Source: Mesocentrotus franciscanus
Taxonomy: Eukaryota; Echinodermata; Echinoidea; Camarodonta; Strongylocentrotidae
Direction: 5' to 3'
Assembly: GCA_037976565.1 (NCBI GenBank)
Contig: CP137666.1
Location: 59,289,413 to 59,353,412 of the forward strand
DNA length: 64,000 nt
Below, one piece after another: positions 23,293 through 34,900 of this stretch (its first letter is position 1; each line of letters begins with the position of its first letter). A model generated the notes under the pieces. It was given only the letters and a program-made list of their open reading frames with translations, was not told where the DNA came from and ran no database searches. The position numbers and the translations under genes are program-made.

Positions 23293-24746
23293 TGATTTCC
23301 AGGATATGAATACATTTTAGTAATTAGTGATGAATATGATTTAATTATACAATGTTGCATATCGAGATCGAAACATAATGTATAGTTAAAAAACGTAAAT
23401 CTTATTTATTCCTATAATTGTGTTAGGCCTATTATTCAGCCATAAGATTCAGAGGAATCTAAAGGCTTACATAAACGTTAACAAACATGAATCTTGTCAG
23501 AAACTTAAACGCCATCATTTCATTTATTTAGTTGCATCAACGTTTGGAATTTTGTATTGTGCATAAAGAATAATAAAATCAAACAAAGAAATAGATTTGT
23601 TTACAGATTACAAACAAGATGAATGAAAAATATATTCTGCTTTAGCGTTTACCAAGAAAAGAAAGCAAATATACATCAGGGATTGTTTGCTGGTTACCCA
23701 ATTGGAAATCCCGTTAGCTCTTTTACAAAATGTTAAAGGAGAATTCCGTTCAGTGAAGAAAATCTGACAACTTTTAAGAATGTTATGAATTTCTAATGCC
23801 AGTAGAAACTATGAAAACGATTATCTGATCGAGACAAAGTGTCAACTCTGTTCCTTTGTTCGGGTTATATTGATGTATAATTTTATTGCATTTATCCAAC
23901 TTCATAAAATAAGTATTGTCATTAATAAAAAGATAGAATTTGGGTATGTTATGTTTTCATAAATGTATATAATTTTGTTATAAACATTTCATTTAAATTC
24001 GTTGTTCTGATATCAAATACTATACATAAGATATAATACGAATTCGATATAATACGAATATACGAGCATAATACTATTATTAAGCCTTGGATAGAGGCTT
24101 AAAGAAACAATTTTCTTGGGATAAAGCTATCACATTATACAAAGGAATAATTGAATGACATTCTAGACCCATGACCGGTCAGGTTGCCTACTTTTCTCAA
24201 TGGAAAATGAGAAAATTGTCTAAATAGTGCCTGCAACAAGCACTACGTTAAAGTCCTTTAAGGTTCTTTGTGTGTAGAGGAAACAAGCCGTAAAATGTCA
24301 ATATCACTTCGTCACAATCAGCACCAATATATTGATATCATGTTTTCAAACTAAAATAATATACTCAAATAAAATTAAACTTGTTTATAGCTTTTATACA
24401 TTTACAATTATGGCATCTATTATAGAGGCTTCTCATAGTACATAAAGATTTTTGAACAATTGTTTTTCCACAAGATATTTGTGTCATTTGATATATCTTA
24501 GAATCTAAAGTTAGATTTAGAGCATATTTTTATTCTTAGTTTGTGCCTTTCTGTATACTTTGTAGTAGTATGCTATCATGTATTTTGTAAGCGTCTTTCC
24601 TAGATTCTGATATCATGATGTTAAAATTTGTCTGCTGACATACTTTTACGTAATATTTTAATTCATGTAACTTCGTCATGTCATGCATTACTCCGTAAAC
24701 TAATTTTGATTGATATTATTATTATGTAGATTCTCGTTGAAATAAA
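23293..24746 (+). promoter_or_regulatory. Gene A 3'UTR with candidate poly(A) signals
   Basis: AT-rich sequence without coding potential follows the stop codon. AATAAA hexamers occur at 23572-23577 and 24741-24746, giving candidate UTRs of about 0.3 and 1.5 kb. Which is used cannot be told from sequence. Confidence 0.55.
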
Positions 24747-24937
24747 AGTAAATGAAATACGAATCATTTCCCCTTGATTGAATCTTGTATGTATTCTCAA
24801 GCATTACACTTTTAGGCTGCAAAACCAACCATGACATATGATATCATGTTATATACAGTATAACATATTCAAGATTTAAGATAAAATATATTGAAATCTT
24901 AAACTAAAAGGGCCATTCCCTTTCCCCTTTGCTCCAC

Positions 24938-24939
<2 letters not shown>

Positions 24940-24978
<39 letters not shown>

Positions 24979-25008
24979 CATCTTTTCTCTCTCTCTCTCT
25001 ATCTCTCT

Positions 25009-25057
<49 letters not shown>

Positions 25058-25165
25058 TATATTTATATTTTTCTCTCTCTTTCTTTCTCTCTCTCTCTCT
25101 CTCTTTCTCTTTCTCTTCCCTCTCTCTCTCTATCTCTGTCTCTCCTCTCTTTCCTTTCCTCTATA
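24940..25165. repeat. (CT)n and (TA)n microsatellites
   Basis: Alternating CT runs with TATA runs of about 40 bp at 25012-25052. No gene. Confidence 0.92.
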
Positions 25166-25707
25166 TGATTATATAGGCCTACCTTCACTTTATATCAAGC
25201 TCTCTTCCTTTTCAGTTACTGTATTATCATTAGAGAACTTTAAATATTCTAAACTGACCTCAAACATAATACCTGGCATATCAACAGCAACTACTTTATA
25301 GATACTGTTTTATTTATTTGAATACATAACAAACAGTGTGATAAAGTTTTAACTTTATCATTGTCCATTAATCGTTAAGTTATTTAGAAAACCCTTATAA
25401 ATAATATCAAACTATATCGCCTAATACGGTATATGGGGATTCGATATGCTGCTCTAATCGGTCGATTTCTATTTTGCAGAAAAAGGCCCTAAACATGGGG
25501 TATGAATTTTTGTTTGAAAATCCCTGAAAATGGCGCCATTTTAGATCTTAGTCTTAAACATGAGTTACTGTTCTCTTCGGAATGATATACCTCTCCGCAA
25601 GACGTATAGGCCTATATTCTTGCTGAATCTCAGATACAAAAAAAAATGAATTCATTTTCTTTTTCTCCAAAATCCCAATTTCTGCCAATTATAAAAACGA
25701 TCCTTAA

Positions 25708-26234
25708 AGATACTATGTCCCTTTTGCAGCCAACATCAAATTCTGTAGAACTTTGCAGGAATTATGAATATGTCATGTATGTCCTATCTGTGAAATTTAA
25801 ACGTTAGCAGTGTCCTAATATTCAAATTATGCAAGGAAACCCGTTTACTTGCTAGACTTCACTGTCAGACATTATTGAGTGACTGACTGGCTTTTTCATC
25901 TTTGGTAATAACATACATAAAATGAGCTGTAAAGGGTACATGAGCATTTGTCTACATCAATAACCCACTTCTTGTAATGGCCAAAATTAAACTGATTGAA
26001 TCTTTGCGCAGCACAAAACGTACGACCATTCGGTACAATGGTCTGAAAATCAGACTATTACTTACTGGCTCTATAGCTCCTAAGTCGATTCGACAACTAA
26101 TAGTCGTTATTTTCCCACTTAAAGACATTTTCAAGCCCCCTTTTTTAGGGAAGTTCTAAATTAGTATTGTCTTTCAAATGCCGTTAGAATTTAACCTTTT
26201 CATTTTTTTGGCCTGCAAATGGGACAGAGTACCT
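25708..26234. mobile_element. TTAA-flanked MITE, family 4
   Basis: Left end AGATACTATGTCCCTTTTGC and right end GCAAATGGGACAGAGTACCT form terminal inverted repeats flanked by TTAA (25704-25707, 26235-26238). A near-identical copy is nested inside another MITE at 51954-52484. No coding sequence. Confidence 0.88.
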
Positions 26235-26384
26235 TTAAAATGAGTTATGAGTTTGGAAGCTTCAGCAGCACACGCTCGTCAAAAGAAATCTGAGTACCCC
26301 CTTCCCTTCTTCCCCCTCCTCCCCTCCTCCCCTCCTCCCCTTCTCCACCCTCCTCCTCTCCTCCCCCGTAAGTTTAAATTCAAA

Positions 26385-26840
26385 TTCAAATTCAATTTAA
26401 TACATGGGATTTATCTTCATCTAACAATAAATAATCAATTAAGTATATACCTCTTTTTAACATATCTGTAAGTTCTTAGCGTACGACAAAAATCATTACT
26501 GTTTTCATTTAGTGTATCCTTCAATAACTTAATATATCGTTCTTCCAATTTGTTTAATATTACTCTAAGAAGACATCCTTTAGAATTTCTTTTGGCAATA
26601 ACCATTTTTATCCCATGTTTTCTAAATGAGCTTTATTTATCAGAGAATTGTCGTTTGATTGTATCATATGTAGCCAGAATCCAATTGTGGCTTTTAATCC
26701 AAAGAGTGCTAGTGAAAATCGTCCTAGCTCGGCTAAGTAAAAAATCATCAAAGTTATCAGTTGCATCCATCGCAACATAATCTCTTTCATTTTGTTCAAC
26801 ATGGGCATCAAAGGGGACAATTGAGATTTCAGGGTCATTA
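26385..26840 (-). pseudogene. Unassigned coding remnant with LINE-like tail
   Basis: Reading the minus strand, one frame runs through IVPFDAHVEQNERDYVAMDA, then FDDFLLSRARTIFTSTLWIK, one stop, and ILNKLEERYIKLLKDTLNE. It ends in a (TTGAAT)n-like tail at 26378-26400. Codon-like composition and one internal stop suggest a decayed mobile-element protein; I cannot name the family. Confidence 0.35.
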
Positions 26841-26893
26841 CAACGGTAGAAAATTAAACATTATCTCCACCAGAGTGTGATGTTCGATCTCAA

Positions 26894-27725
26894 AGGGACA
26901 GTTGAGTTCTTGCTTGGACCGCAACTGCCTTGATTCAAAGTGCATAGTTATTGCTCTTTTTCTTATTTATGACATTTATAATACTCTTTTAAGACCTAAA
27001 TTACTATGAAGGTAATTTTAGACCGAAAAATGTGTGAAATTTAGATTAAATACGATCATACCAATTCAGCTCCACTTTCAAAAAAATACTGTGACCGTTA
27101 ATTAATTAATTGATTAATAATAACAATAAACGGGCCGGCTTGTCGTGCATATTATAACCAACACGAAAAAGCCAACAAGAAGCCAACATTGGCATTGGCT
27201 GCAATAAAACGTATATGTATAAGGCGCTATCTTTTTCAACGGCTGGTTCAAAATTATCGAATATTTGTGGGGCCCGCACAAATATTAGAAATTGTTACAT
27301 TTATGTCTCTGAACCGATTTTGATCAAACAAAGTTGATTTTGTCATTTAAAGGGAGTGTAGCATGACGAGACTATGTGTCTTTCCCGTGGCCCTACTCGG
27401 GGCCAGTCGACTACGGACGACGCGACCGCAGCATTCACTTGCGTGCAACATACGCGAAAACGAAGCATGATGAGAACTTCGGTCTGTTTCGCGAACGCTA
27501 GCGCGCTGACCATGTAGAGATTAAGTCGCTGGCTACCGTTAATCAAGTCCATTCGTTTACGTGCAGTTGTCCAAAAGAAGACGTAGATGGCGTTAACCAG
27601 TATTTGCTATGCTACACTCCCTTTAAATTGTATGCTCTTTCAAATTTGTTACTCAGTTTTTATTTATTATTTAACACAACAATTATTTTGTGTAGCGCCC
27701 TCTATACCAAAACTCAAATATCCCC
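26894..27725. mobile_element. TTAA-type MITE family 5, interrupted
   Basis: Same ends and interior as 18684-19233, but split by a smaller MITE at 27351-27622. About 60 bp before the left end and about 260 bp after the right end are also shared with other copies (18617 and 47105), so it belongs to a larger dispersed block. Confidence 0.82.
27351..27622. mobile_element. 272-bp TTAA MITE nested in family 5
   Basis: Ends AGGGAGTGTAGCAT and ATGCTACACTCCCT are inverted repeats, flanked by TTAA (27347-27350, 27623-27626). Two family-5 copies keep the empty site GTCATTTAAATTGTATG at 19134 and 46996. GC-rich, palindromic, non-coding; the 69-codon frame on the minus strand is incidental. Confidence 0.88.
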
Positions 27726-27931
27726 TTAAGGTCACTCATTATCATGTATATCACCCTTTCTACCAAACGTACATATATTTTCTTCTAGTTTATCAAATAT
27801 TCCTTTATCTGCAACATTTCCAATAGTATATAAAGAATCAATAGGCGGGATTTAAATAAAGTATACAAAAATATCATTTTCCAATTCAAAGAATTGTTTT
27901 CTTCAGTTTCAACCAAATGTATCACAATTAG

Positions 27932-28060
27932 CAGGGGCAGCGGGGGGGGGGGCACCAACCAAAAAAGGGCACTTTCAATAAGAGATACAGGGAGAAGGAA
28001 GGAGAGAGAGAGAGAGAGAGCGCGCGGGGGTGGGGTGGGGCTAGTGTTACCGATGTGAAT
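27932..28060. mobile_element. Truncated terminus of hAT-like GTGCCCC element and (GA)n
   Basis: CAGGGGCAGCGG then a G run and GGCACCAACCAAAAAAGGGC is the reverse-oriented end of the element at 29882-31617; it is followed by GA dinucleotides at 28003-28020. Confidence 0.65.
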
Positions 28061-29084
28061 GTACTGTCCATCGTTTCCTCACTATGTCCTTTCCTGGAGT
28101 TTACGATACCTGAATACTTCTTCAAGAAATAAAAGAAAAGCTCTTTTAATCGAAAGATAAGGTTTAATATCCTGGTAGTAAAACGAATTTGCTAAATTTT
28201 AGAACAACGTTGATAGGGATCGACAAGCCACTGGATGGGAACATGGATAATCATAATCAACGCCCACGTTATAGCGCGTATCTTTGAAGGTTTCCTCGCA
28301 GACTAGATCACGAGCAGCATCCGGCAGTAACCGGCAAGAGAATGGTACCCGTACATTTGTAATAGGTTTAACCATAGCTACACGCACAGTTCTGAAGCTG
28401 ATCCGAGAACAGCTATCTGCTCTTCCTCTTATTCAAAACTATGTCATGGTTTGGATCACACTGGAGACAATTCGATAACGACTTAGTCATGTTAGTACAG
28501 GATTGTAATATAGAGCAAATCAAAAATCATTTCTATAAAGTAAATTCTTCGTGATTTAGGAAAGTATCGACTGTTATAATTTATTTAATACGTCTAAGGA
28601 TACCATTGGTTGTGTCTTGAAATCCAACTATTGCAAGTGTTGCCTAATGTTAAATTAGGAATAATATTTTTAGGACATCGGCAACTTTCAAAAAGCTGTT
28701 TGCTTGATAATAAAAATCCACTTGCCAAGATTTTACATGCAGTTTATTAACAAAGGCTTACAGAAAGAAGAATAATAATCTCGATGTCGATCATAAAATT
28801 GCGTCTAAACACAACTAAAATAAATGAATATATATATATTAATTTACCCCCCCCCCCCATCACCCCTTCCCAATCAAGAACATCATTCATTTCTTACCTA
28901 TAATCATGACAAAATTGAAGAGGCCAAGGATACGTCTTCATATTTGTTACAAACTGGCCTCGAACATGATAATTTTATATTCGCTTGCAACCGCCTGCAA
29001 TTCATACAAATTGTCATTGAAGCATATGCCTTCGATGAAAGTTTTGGGTAGTTCTAGCAATTCATCTCCCCAACTTAACACAAG

Positions 29085-29275
29085 AGAAGGAGGAGGAGGA
29101 GAAGGAGAAGGAGGAGGATAAGGAGGAGTAGAAGGATTAGAAGGAGGAGGATGAGTAGAAGGAGTAGCAGGAGGAGGAGGAGGAGAAGAAGAAGGAGGAG
29201 TAGAAGGAGAAGGAGAAGGAGGAGGGGAAGGAGGAGGAGGAGGAGGGGGAGAGAGAAAGAGAGAGAGAGAGCCAT
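29085..29275. repeat. (GGA)n polypurine tract
   Basis: About 190 bp of almost pure G/A in GGA/GAA triplets, ending in (GA)n. Long open frames on both strands are artefacts. Mirror-symmetric purine tracts can form triplex DNA, a known property of such sequence. Confidence 0.9.
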
Positions 29276-29881
29276 TTGGATAGTAGTTAAATGAAACCCC
29301 ATGTACATGTAGCTTAAAAACTCCCCCTTGTCCCCTGTCCTCTCTCCTCTATCTCCTCCTAGCTACTTCTCCCCCCGCCCTCCCTCACCCTCCATCCCTT
29401 CCTCAATCCTTCCTCCCCTCTCTCGTCCTACATTATGATTATTTCTCTCTACTTCTATTTATCTGCATTCCAATGACACAAACTGTTTTATTCATAAGAA
29501 TAATAATAATAATAATCATATTGGGTTCTTGTATAGCGCTCATATCTGTCAGACTTGACACTCCTGGCGCTCCCGATAATCATGGAACAGGCCTTGCATT
29601 AAAGGCGTTAAGAATAAATTCGCAGACAGCTGTATATGTGTAAATCCAGATTTCATTGTAAAAATCATTCTCATGAAAAAATTTGTCAGAAACTTAGGTG
29701 AATTAATTAGGACAAGTCAAAAACTAAATCACAGCCCCCGCTATGCGCCCATTCAGAGAGGCCCAACCAACGTGAATTAGGTAAGATATACCACAACGCA
29801 GATACAGTTCAGTGATTTGACTTTAAAAGAACTTGATGAGGACAACAAATATTTGCTGTATTTACATATATGGCCTTCTTT

Positions 29882-31617
29882 CAGAGGCGGCCCTCCCGGG
29901 AGAAAGGGGGGGACAGTGCCCTACTTTTTCAAGTACCCTAAAGTGCCCCTTTTACATAGGAAAAGTGCCTCTTTTACTTTGACAAGTGACCCTATTAGTT
30001 TTTAAAAGTGCCGCTCTTATTTTGACACGTGCCCTTTTCCCTTTGCAATAAGTGTTCATTTTCCATTCTCATAAGTGCCCTTTTAATATTTAGTGCGTGC
30101 CAATTTTCAGGTACGAGAAGTGCCCCTTTTCACTTTTGATAAGTTCTCCCTTCACTTCTAATAATTGCCCTATTCAAATCTGAGAGGTGCCCCTTTTACT
30201 TTGACAAGTGCCCCTTTTCCTTTGTAAGAAGTGCCCCTTCCCCTTTTAATAACTACCCCATTTTAACTCGGATAAGCGCATGCACCTTATATTATCACAT
30301 GTGCCCTTTTTCCTTTCTAATAAGTGCCCCTTTTCTAATAATAAGTGCCCCATTATAAAAGAGCCCCTTCCCTTCTCATAAATGCCCCCTTCACCTCCGA
30401 TAATTGCCCCTATTCAAATCTGAGAGATACTCGTTTTACTTTGACAAGTGCCCCTTCCTCCTGATAAGTGCTCTTTTCATCTATGATGAGTGTCTCTTTT
30501 CACCTCTAATAACTGCCCCTTTAATTTTGACACGTGCCCTTTTTCTTTCTAATATATGCTCTTTTTCCTTCTTATAAGTGCCCCTTCCCTTCTCAAAATT
30601 ACCAATTTTCATCTTTGATAAGTGCCCCTTTATTTTAACACGTGCATCTTTTTCTTTTTAATAAGAGCCACTTCCCCCTTCTCATAAAAGCCCCCTTTCA
30701 CCTCCGATAAACGCCCCTATTAAAATCTGATCCGTAGCCTTTTTCTTTCAACTAATGTACATTTTCCTTTATTATTAAGTGCCCATTTTTATGTGCGATA
30801 AGTGCCCCTTTTCACGTCTGATAATTTCCCTTTAACAATGAAACGTGCCCCTTTCCTTTCTAATAAGGGACCTATCCCTTTTCATAAATGCCTATTTTCA
30901 CCTCTAATAATTGCCCCTATCAAATTCTGATGGGTACCACTTTTCCGTCGAAAATGCTAATGTCCCATTCTTATAAGTGCCGTTTTTCATCTCTGGTGGT
31001 GAGTGCCTCTTTTTAGGTGTGAAGAAGTGCCCCATTTTCACCTCTGTTAATTACCCTTTGTACTTTGACACATGCTCCTTTTATTTTCTAATAAGTGTCT
31101 TATACCTTTCGTGAAGTGTCCCCTTTTCCTCTCATCATTAAACGCGCCCCTAATGTCGAGCGACTAAGAGCAATTTCCTAAAGCTCGTTCGCTATGCTCG
31201 CTCGCATTTATAGATAATATAATTATGTTACTTATCAAAGGTCTTTTCAGTCTTCCGTTATTAGAATGCGCTCATAACCCCATCAGGATTGGGATTTTTT
31301 CCTCCAGAAGTTGTAATTTTGCGCACTGCGACCTCACAAGTCTTAAAGTTTTTCCTTGCTCGCTCGCAAATGAATTTTCAGATCATTACACCCAACTGCA
31401 AAGTATGATGCTTAAGCAATATATTGTATTGTGCATAAAGAGAATCAAATATTGAAATCATCCCTGATGATGTAATCACAATGTAGGGGTTTATACCAAT
31501 GTCTAAAAAAAATGAATATTTTCGCTTTGAGATTTCCAGTTGTAGGTGCCCTTTTTCCAGAAGGTGCCCTTTTTGTTGGTGCCACCCCCTACTTTGGAAG
31601 TCGCTCCGCCGCCCCTG
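29882..31617 (+). mobile_element. Full-length hAT-like element with GTGCCCC tandem repeats
   Basis: Starts CAGAGGCGGC and ends GCCGCCCCTG (inverted), flanked by the 8-bp direct repeat CCTTCTTT at 29874-29881 and 31618-31625, as expected for hAT insertions. The interior, about 29920-31150, is a degenerate array of about 30-bp units built on AAGTGCCCCTTTT and TGATAA; the right third is unique, with GCTCGCTCGC repeats. No transposase. Partial or inverted relatives: 1-410, 27932, 43150-44595, 47305-47836, 58577-59616. Confidence 0.87.
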
Positions 31618-31625
31618 CCTTCTTT

Positions 31626-31855
31626 GATATGACACGCCGCACTTTCAATCGTAGATGCGTCATTTGAGCCTTCCAACGCGTTGAAAGCAAATATAAGTAC
31701 TAATAGTTCGATCGTGGAATCCAGTTGAGTGGAGTGGTCTCTCCTGTCATGTAAACTCTCTAGCTCATCACGACGATAGTGTGTCTCAGTAAAAAAGGAA
31801 ATACTGAAAGACTTCATAATTATATATATATACACTGATCAGAGAATACCCGAAT
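31626..31855 (+). promoter_or_regulatory. Candidate promoter and 5'UTR of gene B
   Basis: About 230 bp of non-repetitive sequence between the hAT-like element and the start codon, with a TATATATATA stretch at 31823-31832 only some 25 bp before the ATG. That is too close for a TATA box unless the leader is very short or a further 5' exon exists. Weak evidence. Confidence 0.3.
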
Positions 31856-31955
31856 ATGTTACCTAGGCCAGTGAGCTATGGGGATTTTCTACTCCTCGGA
31901 CTCGCAGCCCTGAGCTTCGGCCCCAAACTTTCGGTTGGTCAAGGCGACAATGCTC
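31856..31955 (+). CDS. Gene B exon 1: signal peptide
   Basis: ATG at 31856, donor GTAAGT at 31956, 100 nt, phase 1 out. MLPRPVSYGD is followed by the hydrophobic stretch FLLLGLAALSFG and a polar end SVGQGDNA, a good secretory signal. The phase fits the LDLa exon at 39651. Confidence 0.78.
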
Positions 31956-34900
31956 GTAAGTTCTTTATATGTTTCTTTTTTCTTTCTTTTTTAAAATTAA
32001 TTTTGTCGATTTGTTTTCATTCGCTCTACTTTCAAATTGTGCTTATATCATTTCTAAATAGGCTACGTTGAAATTCTGTTTTACTTCTATCTATCTATCT
32101 GTCCATATATTCATTTATCTATCTCTGTTCCGCTCTCCCTCCCTTTATTTTTATCTTTCTTTGGTGAAAGTAAACTTGCTAGTTTTATACTCGGTTATTT
32201 TACCCCTAATGAAATCATTAGGGGTACAGTAGAAAGGAAAAGGCCTAGGATAACCATAATTGCCCATAGGCGCAAAAGGCTCGTTTCTACTTGCTCACGC
32301 TTGACTGTTGAAATGATATTGCTGCTGCTAATTTACTTTTCATTACAACCTTTCAAGCCGCCGTCGCAGTGGGCCAGGGAGGAACCAAAGTGCGCAAAAA
32401 GTCATTTTTGATGATTTCTTTTTTTTTTCTTGCCCAGTTGAAAGATAATACATTGAACAATACCTCAGTAAAATATTTAATTCCGGTATGCACAATAAGG
32501 GTATAAATTTACTCCTTCAAACAGCAAAATCTTACATATTCACAGTTTTAGTGCAAAAGTGACTTATTTTATAAATCTTTCAATTTAACATGGATTTTTA
32601 AAGCTATTGATATGAAATTGCTCTCACATATTCCTGAAAGTTAATTTCACTGCATGAGTGGGTTAAAATGGATAAAAACACAATCTTCATAATATATTAT
32701 AGGGTAATTCACTGAAAAATGGACTAATTATCCATGTTTTTATAAATCCAGAGGAAATGTTTAGATTTCCAAAGATTTTCACTTTAATTTTATTACCACC
32801 ATTTTCTCTGATCTCTAAGATTTAAGTTGATACCAGATTTGGCTGCCATCTTCTGCCTGTTATTATGTTATAGCCGATTTTGCCCCGAAAATGTGTTTAT
32901 TTTGGTCCGCGGTGTCAGAACGTCACGCGCCCCCACGCGCCGTAATTTATGACCGCGAATCCATGATTCAGCCGCCATGACGATTCATGCACCATCTTTA
33001 CACACAGATGGGGATAGTATTGTTATATTTTGTGTAGAAATAAATCAAATAACGTGGTAATTATACGTGCTTTTAAAACAATGTGATAATTTGTCTAGTT
33101 AAACAAACCAAAATTGAATGATTTAATTAAGGTTACAACATTTCCTGTTGATCATTGGTTTACACGGAGGAAACAAACACACAATATAGGTTGAAAACAG
33201 GATACTACTTTTTTATATACTATTTACTGTGTTCAGACGTCATGGACGTACGATAGAAAAGTGACTAATGACGTTTGAACTCTATTTTACAATAATTTCC
33301 CTGAACAAATGCAGAATGATTCACAAGAGTTCTTATATTGTAATCACTTTAGAATGTCTTATTTATTTTGTAGGGTAACATAACTAAGTATACGCCTTGT
33401 TCTTCTTTTGAAATACTGTGTGATTCAACATTCAACTCCGTCTACTTTCGTGAATAAAACCTTGCTCTATCAATGCTCTCTTACATTGACAGTTATACTG
33501 ATAGGCAAGTATAGCCAAATATATATTTGATACATTACCTTTAGTCTCATTTGATCGAAACCATACCTTAACACCCCCTTCACATACACGTTTTTTCTTA
33601 CGAGTCCTTACGGATCGCACAAATTCACGGATCTTTCACGGATCCTTACGATTATGCCACTTTTACGACCGATTTAAGGGTTGTTACGATTTATTACGAG
33701 CTATTTACGGTTTATTTCGGATTATTACGAGTTATTACGATGTATTTACGGCAAAATTCCACGATTTGTTACGAGTTGTCACGGATATCTACGAGCAACT
33801 TACGTGTTAGTTACGACCTGTTTACGTGTTGTTACGAATAGTTACGAGTATTTACGAGTCTTTACGATTTTTTTCCGCCAAAAAGTAACAACTGAAAATT
33901 AAGTGTTCGAATTTGCAGCTTTTATACCTTTCCCTAAATCGTAAACAATACGTAAGAATACGTAAACTATATTGTTACAAACGTTGTTCAGGTTCAGCCT
34001 CATAATACCCTGCCGCGCAGACACATGATTATTATTTAGTGGCGAAGACTGATTGCTGTAATAAAGTTGAAGCTATGTTTAAGCAGGTACTATTTCATTA
34101 AAGTCAGATAAGTTTTATTCATTGTGTTCCTGTCTTTTAGTGATTGTGAAGTGGTGTTCACATTAAGCTAATAGATGTAGAAAAATTAAATTTCTTAAAT
34201 TGCCAAGGAAACCATGGATAAATGTGATAATTTGGATATATGCAAATTATGGTTATACGATATTGGGCAGGAAGGTCAGCTTGCTACAACTTCTATAAAC
34301 TATTCAGGGCGGATCTACGGGGGTTAGGGGTTTAAACCCCTTGGGCTGCCAAAAAAAGAAAGAAAGAAAGAACGCACACTGGAGAGAAACCTTCAAGTGC
34401 AAATATTGTGAGAAGATATTCAACTCATCTGGTAACTTAACCAAACAAATGATAACTCTGGATATAACTGTGTATTAAACTGTTACTTGATTTAAAAAGA
34501 CGTTATCATGCACTGCTTTTTATTGACTCCATTGTGTTTAGTAGATGCCAGGAAAACATCACTTACGGGCCGGGGGTTCAAACTTCAAAATAGCCACACA
34601 AAAAATCGCCTCGCTGCTACACGGCTCGTGGACGATGCGTCATTGGTGTTACTTGATTTAAAAAGACTTTATCATGCACTGCTTTTTATGGTCTCCATTG
34701 TGTTAGTAGATGCCAGGAAAACATCACTTACGGGGGTTCAAAATAGCCCCCCCCAAAAAAAAAATAAAATAAAAATAAAAATAAAAAAAAAATAAATAAA
34801 TCGCCTCGCCGCTATGCGGCTCGTGGAAGATCCTCCGCATTGTCATTGGTATTACTTGATTTAAAAAGACTTTATCATGCACTGCTTTTTATGGTCTCCA

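Larger units (their letters stand above)
24747..29870. other. Intergenic space between gene A and gene B
   Basis: Apart from the MITEs, simple repeats and remnants listed, I see no gene here. A 60-codon Cys-containing open frame on the minus strand at 28199-28390 is noted among the findings. Confidence 0.6.

Noticed and set aside
29075..29308. Leu/Ile-rich 77-codon open frame on the minus strand
   Set aside because: It is only the (GGA)n tract read on the opposite strand; no protein-like composition.
32880..33000. Possible exon in the first intron of gene B (locally GC-richer)
   Set aside because: No open frame with splice borders and no recognisable domain.
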